Source: AP-15 sp963712825
GTDB lineage: Bacteria; Pseudomonadota; Alphaproteobacteria; ATCC43930; CGMCC-115725
Length of the DNA: 64,000 nucleotides
NCBI GenBank assembly: GCA_963712825.1
Contig: CAVQJP010000002.1
Location: 248,001 to 312,000, forward strand
Direction of reading: 5' to 3'
Position numbers and translations under genes: made by a program. This document shows positions 32,988-43,562 of this stretch, piece by piece. Each line of letters starts with the position of its first letter. Position 1 is the stretch's first letter. Below the pieces are notes generated by a model. That model was not told the origin of the DNA. It saw nothing but the letters and a program-made list of their open reading frames with translations, and searched no databases.

Positions 32988-34244
32988 ATGATGGTCACCG
33001 CCAAGATCTGGCCGGCGCTCGACTACAGCCGGGTGCCGTACCGCCTCTACCACGACGCCGAGATCTACGAGCGCGAGCAGCAGCGGATTTTTCACGGCCC
33101 GGTGTGGAGCTATCTCGGTCTCGACGCCGAAATCCCCGAACCCGGCGACTTCCGCGCGACCTGGGTGGGTGCGACGCCGGTCGTCTTCAACCGCGACGAA
33201 CAGGGCGCTGTCCACGCCTTTGTCAACCGCTGCGCCCATCGCGGCGCGCTGGTGCGGCGCGAGCTTTGCGGCAACGCCCGCGAGCACATCTGCATCTACC
33301 ACCAATGGTGCTACGGGCTCGACGGGCGGTTGACCGCGATCCCGTTCCGCCGCGGTATCCGCGGCAAGGGCGGGCTCGACGCGTCCTTCGAGATGGCTGC
33401 CCATGGGCTGCGTTCCTTACGGGTCGATCGGGTCGGCGGCGCCATCTTCGGCACGCTTGCCGAGGATTCCGAGCCGCTTGACGATTTTCTCGGGGCCCCC
33501 ATCCGGGCCCAGGTCGAGCGGCTGTTTGACCGCCCGGTCCGGGTGCTCGGTTACAACCGCCAGCGCATCCACGCCAATTGGAAGCTCTACGCCGAAAACA
33601 CCCGCGACAACTACCATGCGAGCCTGCTGCACGAGTTTCTGCTGACCTTTGGCCTCGACCGCTCGACCCAGAAGGGCGGGGTGACGATGGACGGCCGCCA
33701 CCGCCACAACATCACCTGGGCCGAGGCCGACAGCGACACCGCCGACTTTGCCCGCCAGGCCTATTCAAGCGCGCGGGTGCGCAACGACTATCTGTCGCTT
33801 CAGGAACCCGACCTCGTCGCCTTCCGCCGCGAGCGCGACGACAGCCTCAACCTCGCCGTCACCTCGGTGTTTCCGTCGTCGGTCTTTGTCCAGATCTCGA
33901 ACAGCCTGGCGATCCGCCAGATTCGGCCGCGCGGCGTCGACGAGTTCGAGGTCTTTCAGACAATGCTCGGCTATGCCGACGACCCGCCCGAGATGACCCG
34001 GCACCGATTGCGCCAGGCCAATCTGGTCGGCCCCGCCGGGCTCGTCTCGATGGAGGACGGCGAGGCGATCGAGATCGCCCATCGCGCGACAAAGCCCGAT
34101 CCCGAGCGCAGCTCGGTCATCGAGCTGGGCGGCGCCGGGGTCATTTCCGACCGCGACTACCGGGTCACCGACGTGCCGTTGCGCGGCTTCTGGTCGTATT
34201 ACGCGGAACTGTTGGGGATCGAGCCGGCGGGTGCGGTACGATGA
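32988..34244 (+). CDS. Rieske non-heme iron oxygenase, alpha subunit
   Basis: Aromatic-ring hydroxylating oxygenase catalytic subunit, 418 residues. The Rieske 2Fe-2S domain has CAHRG and, about 17 residues on, CIYHQWCYGLDG (C-x-H ... C-x2-H). The mononuclear iron site fits NWKLYAENTRDNYHASLLHEF (DxxHxxxxH), here with the Asn/Asp-Tyr-His-x4-His form. The N-terminus (IFHGPVWSYLGLDAEIPEPG) is most like anthranilate/salicylate hydroxylase alpha subunits (AndAc, NagG). Ferredoxin and reductase are not encoded nearby. Starts ATGATG after GAGGACGA. Confidence 0.92.
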   Translation: MMVTAKIWPALDYSRVPYRLYHDAEIYEREQQRIFHGPVWSYLGLDAEIPEPGDFRATWVGATPVVFNRDEQGAVHAFVNRCAHRGALVRRELCGNAREHICIYHQWCYGLDGRLTAIPFRRGIRGKGGLDASFEMAAHGLRSLRVDRVGGAIFGTLAEDSEPLDDFLGAPIRAQVERLFDRPVRVLGYNRQRIHANWKLYAENTRDNYHASLLHEFLLTFGLDRSTQKGGVTMDGRHRHNITWAEADSDTADFARQAYSSARVRNDYLSLQEPDLVAFRRERDDSLNLAVTSVFPSSVFVQISNSLAIRQIRPRGVDEFEVFQTMLGYADDPPEMTRHRLRQANLVGPAGLVSMEDGEAIEIAHRATKPDPERSSVIELGGAGVISDRDYRVTDVPLRGFWSYYAELLGIEPAGAVR

Positions 34245-34705
34245 CCGCCGGCCGCGATGCGATCCACGATCTTTTCGCCGAATATGGCGCCCTGCTCGAC
34301 GCCGCGCAATATGACGAATGGCTCGGCCTCTTCGCCGCCGACTGCCGCTACAACATCATGCCGCGGGAGAATTTCGAGCAAGGCCTGCCGGTCGGGCTGA
34401 TCTATTGCGACAGCCGCGCAATGCTCGAAGATCGCATCATGGCGTTGCGCGAGGCCAATAAATACAACATCCACAATGACCGCCACTTGATCGGCTTGCC
34501 GCGGCTGACGAGCGCCGAAGGGCTCATGGTCGAGGCGCCGTTTGCGGTCTACCAGACCGACCAGGAGGGTGCCACCCGGCTGTTCGCGACCGGCCTCTAT
34601 CGCGACCGGCTGGAGGTGGGCATCGGCGGCGCCCTGAAAATCAGCGACAAGCTCGTCCTGCTCGACACCTTTGCCGTGCCGACCCTGCTCGCGACGCCCT
34701 TGTGA
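34241..34705 (+). CDS. Rieske oxygenase, beta (small) subunit
   Basis: 154 residues with the NTF2-like fold of ring-hydroxylase beta subunits: IHDLFAEYGALLDAAQYDEW, then LFAADCRYNIMPRENF, SRAMLEDRIMALREANKYN, and a C-terminal sheet. Its ATG overlaps the alpha stop (ATGA), so the subunits are co-translated. A structural role for the alpha3beta3 enzyme is expected. The substrate is probably a monocyclic aromatic acid, inferred from the alpha subunit. Confidence 0.92.
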   Translation: MTAGRDAIHDLFAEYGALLDAAQYDEWLGLFAADCRYNIMPRENFEQGLPVGLIYCDSRAMLEDRIMALREANKYNIHNDRHLIGLPRLTSAEGLMVEAPFAVYQTDQEGATRLFATGLYRDRLEVGIGGALKISDKLVLLDTFAVPTLLATPL

Positions 34706-34839
34706 AATGATCAGCGCAAAAATGAACTTATGAGCTCCAATAGCTTATCCCTCGCTTCCTGCTCTGCCAAAGCGATTGCAAAATTTTTAACATATTGTGT
34801 TCGTGTTCTAAAAAGTGGCGCCGCTCGCATGCACAATGC

Positions 34840-35262
34840 ATGAAATGTCTCTGGCCGAGGCTCGGGGCTTTGTGGTCAGGCCCGGTTGCGGCTGCGATGA
34901 TCGCCATGGTAATGCCGACCGATGGCGCCGCAAAGCCGGATTGGGGCGCGGCGAAAAGGGTCACGGTCGTGGCGGTCGAATACCGCTTTGAGCCGAGCCA
35001 TCTCGTTTTCCGGCACGGGGTCGCTTATCGGCTGCATCTCGTCAACCGCGGCAAGGAATTGCACGAGCTGACGGCACCAAAATTCTTTCGAGCAGTCGTA
35101 TTACGCAATCCTCGTGTGCTGAACGCCGAGCACAGCGAGATCGTGGTCCGACCCGGCGACAGAAAGGATCTCTATTTCGTCGCGCCTCGGCCGGGCCGTT
35201 TCGCGATGTGGTGCGCCGACCATGACTGGGCCGGGATGACCGGGGACATCACGGTCAAATAG
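34840..35262 (+). CDS. exported cupredoxin-like protein
   Basis: 140 residues from ATG 34840; a signal peptide-like N-terminus (VAAAMIAMVMPTDGAA) leads to a single cupredoxin domain. Copper ligands are apparent: His in GKELHELTAP, and the C-terminal MWCADHDWAGMTG loop giving Cys, His and Met. This is the pattern of small periplasmic blue-copper or copper-carrier proteins. The frame is open upstream to a TTG at 34795, but that would add a Cys-rich stretch not seen in the family. About 130 bp after the oxygenase genes, with an AT-rich gap, so probably its own promoter. Confidence 0.82.
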   Translation: MKCLWPRLGALWSGPVAAAMIAMVMPTDGAAKPDWGAAKRVTVVAVEYRFEPSHLVFRHGVAYRLHLVNRGKELHELTAPKFFRAVVLRNPRVLNAEHSEIVVRPGDRKDLYFVAPRPGRFAMWCADHDWAGMTGDITVK

Positions 35263-35325
35263 CGCGCCCGACCGCCGGGGAACGCCGCGGCGGGAGGTCG
35301 GAACGAGGCGGGGCGCGCCGCGGGG

Positions 35326-35904
35326 TTAGCCCAGAGCGCGATCAGCGAGCGGCTCGCTCGCGAGCTCGGCGGCGGGAGCGGATTTTTCGCCCGACTTTTC
35401 GCCAGACCTTTCTAGGGCCGCCTCTTCCTGCAGCACCAAATTGTCCTTGACGCTGCCGAGCGCGGCGATCATCGCGTCGCGGGTTCCGGCGGCAAGCCCG
35501 GCGAACGCTTCCTCGCGGATCGTCTGATTGATGTCGAGAATGGACTCGACCACGCGTTCGGCGCCGGGGGTCAGCCACAGGGTGCGCACCCGCCGGTCGG
35601 TCGGGTGGGCGCGGCGATCGACCAGGCCTTCCTCGTGCAATTTGTCGAGCATGCGCACCAATGCGATCGGCTCGATGTCGAGCCGGTTCGCCACCTCGGC
35701 CTGGCTGACCCCCTGATGGCGTGCAATGTAGAGCAGCACCGCCGCCTGGCGCCGCGTGATCGGCAGTCCGGTGTGACGGGCGGCGCGCTCGAAGCGCCGT
35801 TTGAGCAGACGCGACACATCCTGGATCAGAAAGCCAAAGGTGCGGTCGGCCGCCGGAAAGCCGGCCGTTTCGGCATGCCCGGTTGCCACGTGATTGCGGG
35901 TCAT
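35326..35904 (-). CDS. MarR family transcriptional regulator
   Basis: 192 residues from ATG 35904. The winged helix-turn-helix is clear: LPITRRQAAVLLYIARHQGV, SQAEVANRLDIEPIALVRML, LHEEGLVDRRAHPTDRRVRTLWLT (wing; ends DPTDRR-like). A Glu/Ala/Ser tail follows. It starts 4 bases after the stop of RND permease 2, so it is the last gene of the efflux operon and probably represses it; see the palindrome at 43563-43575. No upstream in-frame start has a ribosome binding site. Confidence 0.92.
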   Translation of the reverse strand: MTRNHVATGHAETAGFPAADRTFGFLIQDVSRLLKRRFERAARHTGLPITRRQAAVLLYIARHQGVSQAEVANRLDIEPIALVRMLDKLHEEGLVDRRAHPTDRRVRTLWLTPGAERVVESILDINQTIREEAFAGLAAGTRDAMIAALGSVKDNLVLQEEAALERSGEKSGEKSAPAAELASEPLADRALG

Positions 35905-35908
35905 CGCG

Positions 35909-38900
35909 TCACTCCGCCCCTTGCCGTTCTGGTGCGAGCACCGGTCTGGCTTCGCCGGCCAGCGCCTCCGCCACACGCGACGGGCGGTAGGGACGGCCGA
36001 CCCAGCGGGCAAAGCGGTCGAGATAGAGATAGATGACCGGGGTCGTGTACAGGGTCAGCCATTGCGAGATCAACAGCCCGCCGACGATCGCGACGCCGAG
36101 CGGCTGCCGCAGCTCGGCGCCGCCGCCATGGCCAAAAGCAATCGGCATCGCGCCAAACAGCGCGGCAAACGTCGTCATCATGATCGGCCGAAAGCGTAAG
36201 AGGCAGGCCTGGTGGATCGCTTCGCGCGGGCTCTTGCCCTCCAACCGCTCCGCCTGGAGCGCAAAGTCGATCATCATGATCGCGTTCTTCTTGACGATAC
36301 CGATCAGCAGGATGATGCCGACGATCGCGATGACCGACAGCTCGTAATGCAGCAGCATCAGCATCAACAGCGCGCCGACCCCCGCTGAAGGCAATGCCGA
36401 CAAGATCGTGATCGGGTGGATATAGCTCTCGTAGAGAATCCCCAAGACAATATAAACGACGAGGATCGCCGCCGCGACCAAGAGCGGCATCGACGACAGC
36501 GAGGCCTGGAAAGCCTGTGCGGTGCCCTGGAACGAGGCATTCAGCGTCGGCGGCACGTGCAACCGCTCGGTCATCGCCTGGATCTTGTCGACCGCCTGAC
36601 CAAGTGCCACGCCTGGAGCCAGATTGAACGACAGGGTCACCGCCGGGAAGATACCCTGGTGGCTGACGAGCAGCGGTTCGGCCTTGCGCGTGAATTGGGC
36701 GAAGCTGCTGAGCGGCACTTGCGCGCCGTTTGGTCCGGGCACATAGATTTTCGAAAGCAGGTTCGGGTCGTGCTGGAACCGCGGCTGTACTTCGAGCACG
36801 ACCTTGTATTGGTTGGTCGCGGTGTAGATCGTCGCGACCTGCCGTTGGCCGAAGGCGTCGTAAAGCGTCTGGTCGATCTCACTCATCGACAGGCCGAGGC
36901 GGTAGGCGACGTCGCGATCGACCTCGATCGCCAGGTGCGCCGCGGCGATCTGCTGATCGGAGGCGACGTCCTGCAGCTGTGGTAATTTCTTCATCTCCCT
37001 TTCGAGGATCGGCGCCCAGTGGTTGAGCTCATCGCCGTTAGTGTCAGTCAGCGTGTATTGGTACTGGGTGCGCGACAGGCGCCCGCCGACCGTGATGTTT
37101 TGCGGCACCTGCATGAAGAATTTGGCGCCCTCGATGCCTGCGACTTCTTGCGCAAGCGCTGGATGATCTGTTCCGCGGTGGCGTCGCGTTCGTCATAGGG
37201 CTTCAAACCCCAAAAGATGCGCGCGGTGTTCTCGGCGGGGTTGTAGGGCGTTGCGCCGTCGTAGGAGAACACGCCCTGGACGCCGGGATCGTGCCTGACG
37301 ATATCAACGACTTGGCGCCGGATCTTTTCGGTCTTGGTGACTGAGGCATCTTCGCGAAGATCAAGCTCGCCAAAGATGAATCCGGTGTCCTGCTGCGGAA
37401 AAAAGCCTTTCGGGATAACGACGTAGAGATAGCCCGTCGCGACCATCAGCAAGAGCGTCGCCATCAGCGCGGCGAACTGGTGGCGGAAGATAAAGTTGAG
37501 CCCGCGGTCGTAGCGCCGCAGCACCGCCTGAAAGGCGCGCTCGGCGCCGCGGTTGAAGCGGCCCTTGGGATGCAGCCCTTCCTGCTTCAGAAACAGCGAG
37601 CACAAGACAGGCGTCAGGGTCAACGACACGATCGCCGACGCCATCACCGCGACCGCTACGGTGACGGCGAACTCGCGGAACAGCCGGCCGATGATGCCGC
37701 CCATGAAAAACAGCGGGATGAACACCGCGATCAGCGAGAAGGTGATCGAAATGATGGTAAAGCCGATCTGCCCCGCGCCCTTCAGCGCGGCGTCGAACGG
37801 ACGCATCCCGTCTTCGATGTAGCGCACGATGTTCTCGATCATCACAATCGCGTCGTCGACGATAAAGCCGACCGAGATCGTCAGCGCCATCAGCGAGATG
37901 TTGTCGAGGCTGTAGCCGGCGACGTACATGACGCCAAAGGTGGCGAGCAGCGACAATGGCACCGCCAGGCTCGGGATCACAGTCGCCCACAGCGTCCGCA
38001 GGAACAGGAAGATGACGACGATGACGAGGCTGATCGTCAGCATCATCGTGATCTGGACGTCGTGAATCGACGCCCGGGTCGTCTGCGAGCGGTCGGACAT
38101 CAGGTCGACGCGCACCGCCGGTGGCAGCGATTGCGTGAGCTTCGGCATCAATGCTTCGATATCGTCAACAACGGCGATCGTATTGGCGCCGGGCGCTTTC
38201 TCGATCGCGATACCCTCCGCCCGCTGGTCGCCGAACCACGAGCGGAGCCGGGTGTTCTGTACCGAGTTGATGACGTCGCCGACATCCTTGATCCGCACCG
38301 GCGCGCCATTTTTGTAAGCGATGATGACGTTGCCGTATTGCGCGGCATTGAATAGCTGGTCATTGGTATCGAGCGCGATCGCCTGATCCGCGCCCTCGAC
38401 CTCGCCCTTTGGCTGGTTAACCGTTGCGTTGACCAGGGCGTTGCGCACGTCCTCGAGGCCGATGCCCTTGGCCGCGACCGATGCCGGGTTGATCTGGACG
38501 CGGGCGGCATACGGCATCGAGCCAAAGACGAAGACCTGCCCCACGCCTGGCTCGGTCGACAGCCGTTCGGCGATGACGTTGTTGGCGTATTCGTCGACCT
38601 TGTAGGGCGGGAGAGCGTCGGAGTGGACGGCGTAGATCAGGACGGCAAAGTCCGCCGGGTTGACCTTGCGGTAGGTCGGCGGGCTCGGCAGATCCTTCGG
38701 CAACAGGCCGCTCGCCGCATTGATCGCCTGCTGCACGTCCGACGCCGCCGCGTCGATGTTGCGCGACAGGTCGAACTGCAAGGTGATCGAGGTGACGCCG
38801 ACGCCGCTCCATGACGTCATCTGGCTCAGCGCCGGGATCGAGGTGAACTGCTGTTCGAGCGGGGTCGCGACCGCCGAAGCCATCGTGCTCGGATTGGCGC

Positions 38901-39057
38901 CGGGATACTGCGCGGTGACGCTGATTGTCGGGAAATCGACATTGGGCACCGCCGCCACCGGCAGCAGGTTGTAGGCGCCGATGCCAAAGACCAGCACCCC
39001 CAGCATCAGCAGCGAGGTGGCGATCGGCCGCCGGATAAAGGGTTCGGAAATGCTCAT
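35909..39057 (-). pseudogene. RND multidrug permease 2 (MdtB/MdtC-like), frameshifted
   Basis: Starts MSISEPFIRRPIATSLLML at ATG 39057 and runs in frame to about 37144, where KKSQASRAP replaces the expected KKVAGIEGAKF. Adding one base (a G on the coding strand, between 37143 and 37144) restores the frame and joins MQVPQNITVGGRLSR to the stop at 35909, giving 1,049 residues against 1,050 for its paralogue. The N-terminal part keeps VGFIVDDAIVMIENIV with the proton-relay Asp pair. The break falls in the second porter domain, so an unrepaired protein would lack the last third. Mutation or sequencing error. Confidence 0.88.
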
Positions 39058-39169
39058 CGGCGGTGGCTCGCGGTCAGGGATTTCGGTGGGACCGGTAGGC
39101 GATGGGGAGCCGGACCGCGGCGGACCCGATGCCGATTGTCCGGCGTCGAGCTGACGCGCACGATTTCCT

Positions 39170-42100
39170 TCACTCCGCCCCCTGGCGCTGTTCCCGCACC
39201 AGCACCGGCCGGGCCTCGCCTGCCAAGGCGTCCGCCATCCTCGACGGCCGATAGGGACGGCCGATCCAGCGCGCGAACCGCTCAAGGTACAGATAGACGA
39301 CCGGCGTCGTGTACAACGTCAGCCACTGCGACACCAATAGGCCGCCGACGATCGCGATGCCGAGCGGTCGGCGCAGTTCGGACCCCGCTCCCTGGCCAAA
39401 CGCGATCGGCATCGCCCCGAACAGCGCGGCAAAGGTCGTCATCATGATCGGGCGAAAGCGTAAGAGGCAGGCCTGATGGATCGCGTCGCGCGGGCTCTTG
39501 CCCTCGATCCGCTCCGCCTGCAAGGCGAAGTCGATCATCATGATCGCGTTCTTTTTGACGATGCCGATCAACAGGATGACGCCGATCATCGCAATCACGC
39601 TCAGGTCGTAGTGCAGCAGCATCAGCGCCAGCAGCGCGCCGACGCCGGCCGACGGCAGCGCCGAAAGGATCGTGATGGGATGAATGTAGCTCTCATAGAG
39701 CACGCCGAGGACGATGTAGACGACGAGGATCGCCGCCGCGACCAGCAGTGGCGTCGACGACAGCGACGCCTGGAACGCCTGCGCTGTGCCCTGGAACGAG
39801 CCGTCGAGCGTCCCCGGCACACGAAGATTGGCAGTCATCGCCTGAATCTTGTCGACCGCCTGGCCAAGCGATACGCCCGGCGCCAGGTTGAACGACAAGG
39901 TCACGGCGGGGAACTGCCCCTGATGGTTGACCGAGAGCGATTCGATCTTCGAGGTAAAATGGGCAAAGGAACTCAATGGGATCTGCGCCCCGTTGGGGCC
40001 GGCGATAAAGATTTTCGACAGCGCTGTCGGATCCTTCTGGAATTGCGGCTGAACCTCGAGGATCACTTTGTATTGGCTGGTCGCAGTATATAGGTTCGCC
40101 ACTTGGCGTTGGCCAAACGCGTCATAGAGGGTCTGGTCGATCAGCGCCGGCGAAATGCCCATCCGCGATGCGGCGTCGCGGTCGATCTGGATCGCGATGT
40201 GCGGCGCCGCGACCTGCTGGTCGGAGGCCACATCCTGCACCTGCGGCAACTTTCTCATCGCCCGTTCGAGGATCGGCGCCCAGTGGTTGAGTTCGTCCTG
40301 GTTAGTGTCGGTCAGCGTATATTGATAGAGCGTGCGGCTGAGGCGGCCGCCGATGCTGATGTCCTGCCCCGACTGCATATAAAGTTTGACCCCTTGGATA
40401 CCGGCGACTTTAGGGCGCAGATGATTGATGATCTGGTCGGAAGTCAGAGAGCGCTGGTCGTGCGGCTTCAGCTGGATGAACAGGCGGGCAGTGTTCTCGG
40501 TCGGGTTGTAGGCGGTGGCGCCGGTGAACGAGAAAATGCCGGAAACGTTGGGATCGCCGCGGACAACATCGACGATCTTCTGGGTCAGGGCGGCCATTGC
40601 GGAATAGGACGTGTCCTCGCGCGAATCCGCCTGTCCAAAGATGAAGCCGGTGTCCTGCTGCGGAAAAAAGCCCTTGGGGATCGTCACGTACAAGTAGCCG
40701 GTCAGCACGATCAGCGCCAAAGTCGACAACAACGTCGGCAATTGGTGGCGGAAGACGAACATTAGTCCGCGGTCGTAGGCGTGCAGCATCCAGTTGAAAC
40801 CGCCCTCGAGAGCCCGGTTGAAGCGGCCCGCCGAATGCAGCCCCTGCTCTTTCAGAAACAGTGAGCACAGGACCGGCGTCAGGGTCAGCGATATCATCGC
40901 CGAGGCGACGACCGCTACCGACACGGTGACGGCGAACTCGCGGAACAACCGCCCGATGATGCCGCCCATGAACAGCAGCGGGATGAACACGGCAATCAAC
41001 GAAAAGGTAATGGAAATGATCGTGAAGCCGATCTGCCCGGAGCCCTTAAGCGCGGCGTCGAGCGGGCGCATGCCCTGCTCCATATAGCGCACGATGTTCT
41101 CGATCATGACGACGGCGTCGTCGACGATAAAGCCGACCGAGATCGTCAGCGCCATCAGCGAGATGTTATCGAGGCTGTAGCCGACCGTATACATGACGGC
41201 GAGGGTTGCCAGCAGCGACAGCGGCACCGCCATGCTAGGAATGATCGTCGCCCATAACGTTCGTAAAAACAGGAAGATGACGAGGATAACGAGAGTGATC
41301 GTCACGACCATCGTAAACTGCACGTCGTGCACCGCCGCGCGGATGACGAGCGAACGGTCGGAGACCATGTCGACATGAATCGACGGCGGGAATGATTCCA
41401 TGATGCGCGGAACCATCGCCTTGATCGTGTCGACAAGTTGGATTGTATTGGCGCCGGCTTGCCGCTGGATCGCCAGACCTTCGGCCTTGGTATCGAAAAA
41501 CCAAGCGCCGGTGCGCGCGTTCTGGACCGAGTCGATCGTGTTGCCGACATCCTTAACGCGAACCGGCGCGCCGTTGCGATAAGCGATGATGACCTTGTTG
41601 AACGCCGCAGCGTTGAACAGCTGGTCGTTGGTGTCGAGGGTGTAGGTCTGGTGCGCGCCTTCCAGATTGCCCTTGGGCCGATCGATTGTTGTCGCGGTCA
41701 GCGCGTTGCGCACGTCTTCGAAGCCGAGCCCGCGGGCGGCGAGCGCTCCGGGATTTATCTGCACGTGCGCCGCATAGGCTTGCTGGCCAAAAATCCGCGC
41801 TTCGGAAACGCCGGGAACGGTAGACAACTTTTGCGCTAGGATCGTGTAGGCGTAGTCGTCGACCCTGGAGATCGGCAACGAGTCCGAGTGAACCGCATAG
41901 ATCAAGACCGGGCGGTCGGCGGGATTGGTCTTGCGATAGGTTGGCGGGCTCGGCAGATCGTTCGGGAGCAGACCGCTGGCGGCGGTGATCGCCTGCTGCA
42001 CATCCTGAGCGGCGGCGTCGATGTTGCGCGAAAGATCGAATTGCAGCGTAATCGACAGCGAGCCGACGCCGCTCGTCGAGGTCATCTGGTCGAGCGCGGG

Positions 42101-42322
42101 TATTGCGGCGAATTGCTGCTCGAGCGGCGTTGCAACCGCCGAGGCCATCGTGTCGGGACTGGCGCCCGGATAATTCACCGACACGACGATCGTTGGAAAA
42201 TCGACATTCGGGAGCGCGGCGACGGGCAGCAGGCCATAGGCGCCGATGCCGAACACCAGCACGCCGAGCATCAGCAGAGAGGTCGCGATCGGCCGGCGGA
42301 TAAACGGTTCCGAAACGCTCAT
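39170..42322 (-). CDS. RND multidrug permease 1 (MdtB/MdtC-like)
   Basis: Full-length 1,050-residue inner-membrane pump. N-terminus MSVSEPFIRRPIATSLLML, TM4 VGFIVDDAVVMIENIV, GGIIGRLFREFAVTVSVAV, second-half DRDAASRMGISPALIDQTLYDAFGQ (ends given), and the LLRFRPIMMTTFAALFGAMP block. The two permeases of this operon are about as similar as MdtB and MdtC, which form a heterotrimer in E. coli. AGG at seven bases from the ATG. 64 bp downstream of the adaptor gene, 112 bp upstream of permease 2. Confidence 0.95.
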   Translation of the reverse strand: MSVSEPFIRRPIATSLLMLGVLVFGIGAYGLLPVAALPNVDFPTIVVSVNYPGASPDTMASAVATPLEQQFAAIPALDQMTSTSGVGSLSITLQFDLSRNIDAAAQDVQQAITAASGLLPNDLPSPPTYRKTNPADRPVLIYAVHSDSLPISRVDDYAYTILAQKLSTVPGVSEARIFGQQAYAAHVQINPGALAARGLGFEDVRNALTATTIDRPKGNLEGAHQTYTLDTNDQLFNAAAFNKVIIAYRNGAPVRVKDVGNTIDSVQNARTGAWFFDTKAEGLAIQRQAGANTIQLVDTIKAMVPRIMESFPPSIHVDMVSDRSLVIRAAVHDVQFTMVVTITLVILVIFLFLRTLWATIIPSMAVPLSLLATLAVMYTVGYSLDNISLMALTISVGFIVDDAVVMIENIVRYMEQGMRPLDAALKGSGQIGFTIISITFSLIAVFIPLLFMGGIIGRLFREFAVTVSVAVVASAMISLTLTPVLCSLFLKEQGLHSAGRFNRALEGGFNWMLHAYDRGLMFVFRHQLPTLLSTLALIVLTGYLYVTIPKGFFPQQDTGFIFGQADSREDTSYSAMAALTQKIVDVVRGDPNVSGIFSFTGATAYNPTENTARLFIQLKPHDQRSLTSDQIINHLRPKVAGIQGVKLYMQSGQDISIGGRLSRTLYQYTLTDTNQDELNHWAPILERAMRKLPQVQDVASDQQVAAPHIAIQIDRDAASRMGISPALIDQTLYDAFGQRQVANLYTATSQYKVILEVQPQFQKDPTALSKIFIAGPNGAQIPLSSFAHFTSKIESLSVNHQGQFPAVTLSFNLAPGVSLGQAVDKIQAMTANLRVPGTLDGSFQGTAQAFQASLSSTPLLVAAAILVVYIVLGVLYESYIHPITILSALPSAGVGALLALMLLHYDLSVIAMIGVILLIGIVKKNAIMMIDFALQAERIEGKSPRDAIHQACLLRFRPIMMTTFAALFGAMPIAFGQGAGSELRRPLGIAIVGGLLVSQWLTLYTTPVVYLYLERFARWIGRPYRPSRMADALAGEARPVLVREQRQGAE

Positions 42323-42386
42323 CGGCGATTACCTCAAGATTCCGGTCGAAGTTCGATGACAGCGGTGCTCGACGGGCGAGCCGCGG

Positions 42387-43529
42387 TTAGCCTGCGGCGC
42401 CCGACCCCCGCGTCGGCTGGATTCTGACGCGGGCACCTTGCGTCAGCCGGTATTGCCCCTCGACGACGACCCGCTCGCCGGGCGACAGTCCTTTGGTAAC
42501 GACGGCGATGCCGTCCTGTATCGCGGCGACGTCGACGGTGCGGCGCTCGACCGTGTTGTCGGGCTTGATGATGTAGGCAAAATGGCCGTCCGGCCCCTCT
42601 TGCACGGTCTGCGCCGGCACGGTGGCGACCTGCGGACGCATCTTGAGGATCACCCGCAGGCTGACGAATTCGCCGGGCCACAGGCGCTCGTCGAGATTGT
42701 CGAACCGCGCCTTCAAATGGATCGTGCCGGTGGATTGGTCGATCGAATTGTCGATCAGCGTCAGCTTGCCGGCCGAAAGCAGGGTGGTGCCGTCGCTGCT
42801 GTAGGCGCGGACCGCGAGCGGCGCCTTTTGCTGCTCCTGGCGGATTTCGTCGAGCGTGTCCTGCGGCAGGGTAAAGCTGACAAAGATCGGCTTCAGCTCG
42901 GTGATCGTGACCAGCGCCGTGTTGTCGTTGGCATGGACGAGGTTGCCCTTGTCGACCAGCCGGGCGCCGAGACGTCCGTCGATCGGCGAGCGGATATTCG
43001 CATAGCCGAGATTGAGCGCGGCGTTGTCGATCATCGCCTGGTCGCCTTTGAGCGCGGCCTGCAATTGGGCGACGAGCGCGGTCTGGTTGTCATAGCTTTG
43101 GCGGGTCTGGTAGCCGGTGCCGAGAAGCTTCGAATAGCGCTCGAGATCGAGGTTGGCGCCGACGAGCTGCGCTTCGTCCTTTTGCTTGGCGGCTTGGGCT
43201 TGCTCGAGGGCCGCCTGATACGGCCGCGGGTCGACCTGGATGAGCGGGTCGCCTTCCTTGACCTCCTGCCCTTCCTTGAAGTCGACCTTGACGATCTGGC
43301 CGTCGACCCGGGTTTTTACGCTGACCATGTTGTAGGCCTGCACGGTCCCGATCCCCTGCAGGTACACCGGCACGTTCTGGGCGAGGACGGTGCCCGCGGT
43401 AACCGGCACGGCGGGCGCCGACACCTGCGCCGTCGCCTGCGGGCCGTTGCCGCCGAAACCGTGCCAATAGGCGAGCAGGGCCGCAGCGACCAGAAGAATC
43501 GCAGCGACGCCGGCCGCACGTCTGACCAT
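42387..43529 (-). CDS. RND periplasmic adaptor (MdtA-like)
   Basis: Membrane fusion protein, 380 residues. N-terminal anchor (VAAILLVAAALLAYWHGF), lipoyl half-motif VDGQIVKVDFKEGQEVKEGDPLIQVDP, alpha-hairpin (about residues 105-165), second lipoyl half GYANIRSPIDGRLG, beta-barrel domain, and a C-terminal VVVEGQYRLTQGARVRI. AAGGAG precedes the ATG. First gene of an operon with two permeases and MarR; no outer-membrane TolC-type gene is adjacent, so a distant one is presumably shared. Confidence 0.94.
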   Translation of the reverse strand: MVRRAAGVAAILLVAAALLAYWHGFGGNGPQATAQVSAPAVPVTAGTVLAQNVPVYLQGIGTVQAYNMVSVKTRVDGQIVKVDFKEGQEVKEGDPLIQVDPRPYQAALEQAQAAKQKDEAQLVGANLDLERYSKLLGTGYQTRQSYDNQTALVAQLQAALKGDQAMIDNAALNLGYANIRSPIDGRLGARLVDKGNLVHANDNTALVTITELKPIFVSFTLPQDTLDEIRQEQQKAPLAVRAYSSDGTTLLSAGKLTLIDNSIDQSTGTIHLKARFDNLDERLWPGEFVSLRVILKMRPQVATVPAQTVQEGPDGHFAYIIKPDNTVERRTVDVAAIQDGIAVVTKGLSPGERVVVEGQYRLTQGARVRIQPTRGSGAAG

Positions 43530-43562
43530 CGGGACCGCTCCTTCAAAGTTAAGTTAATGCGC

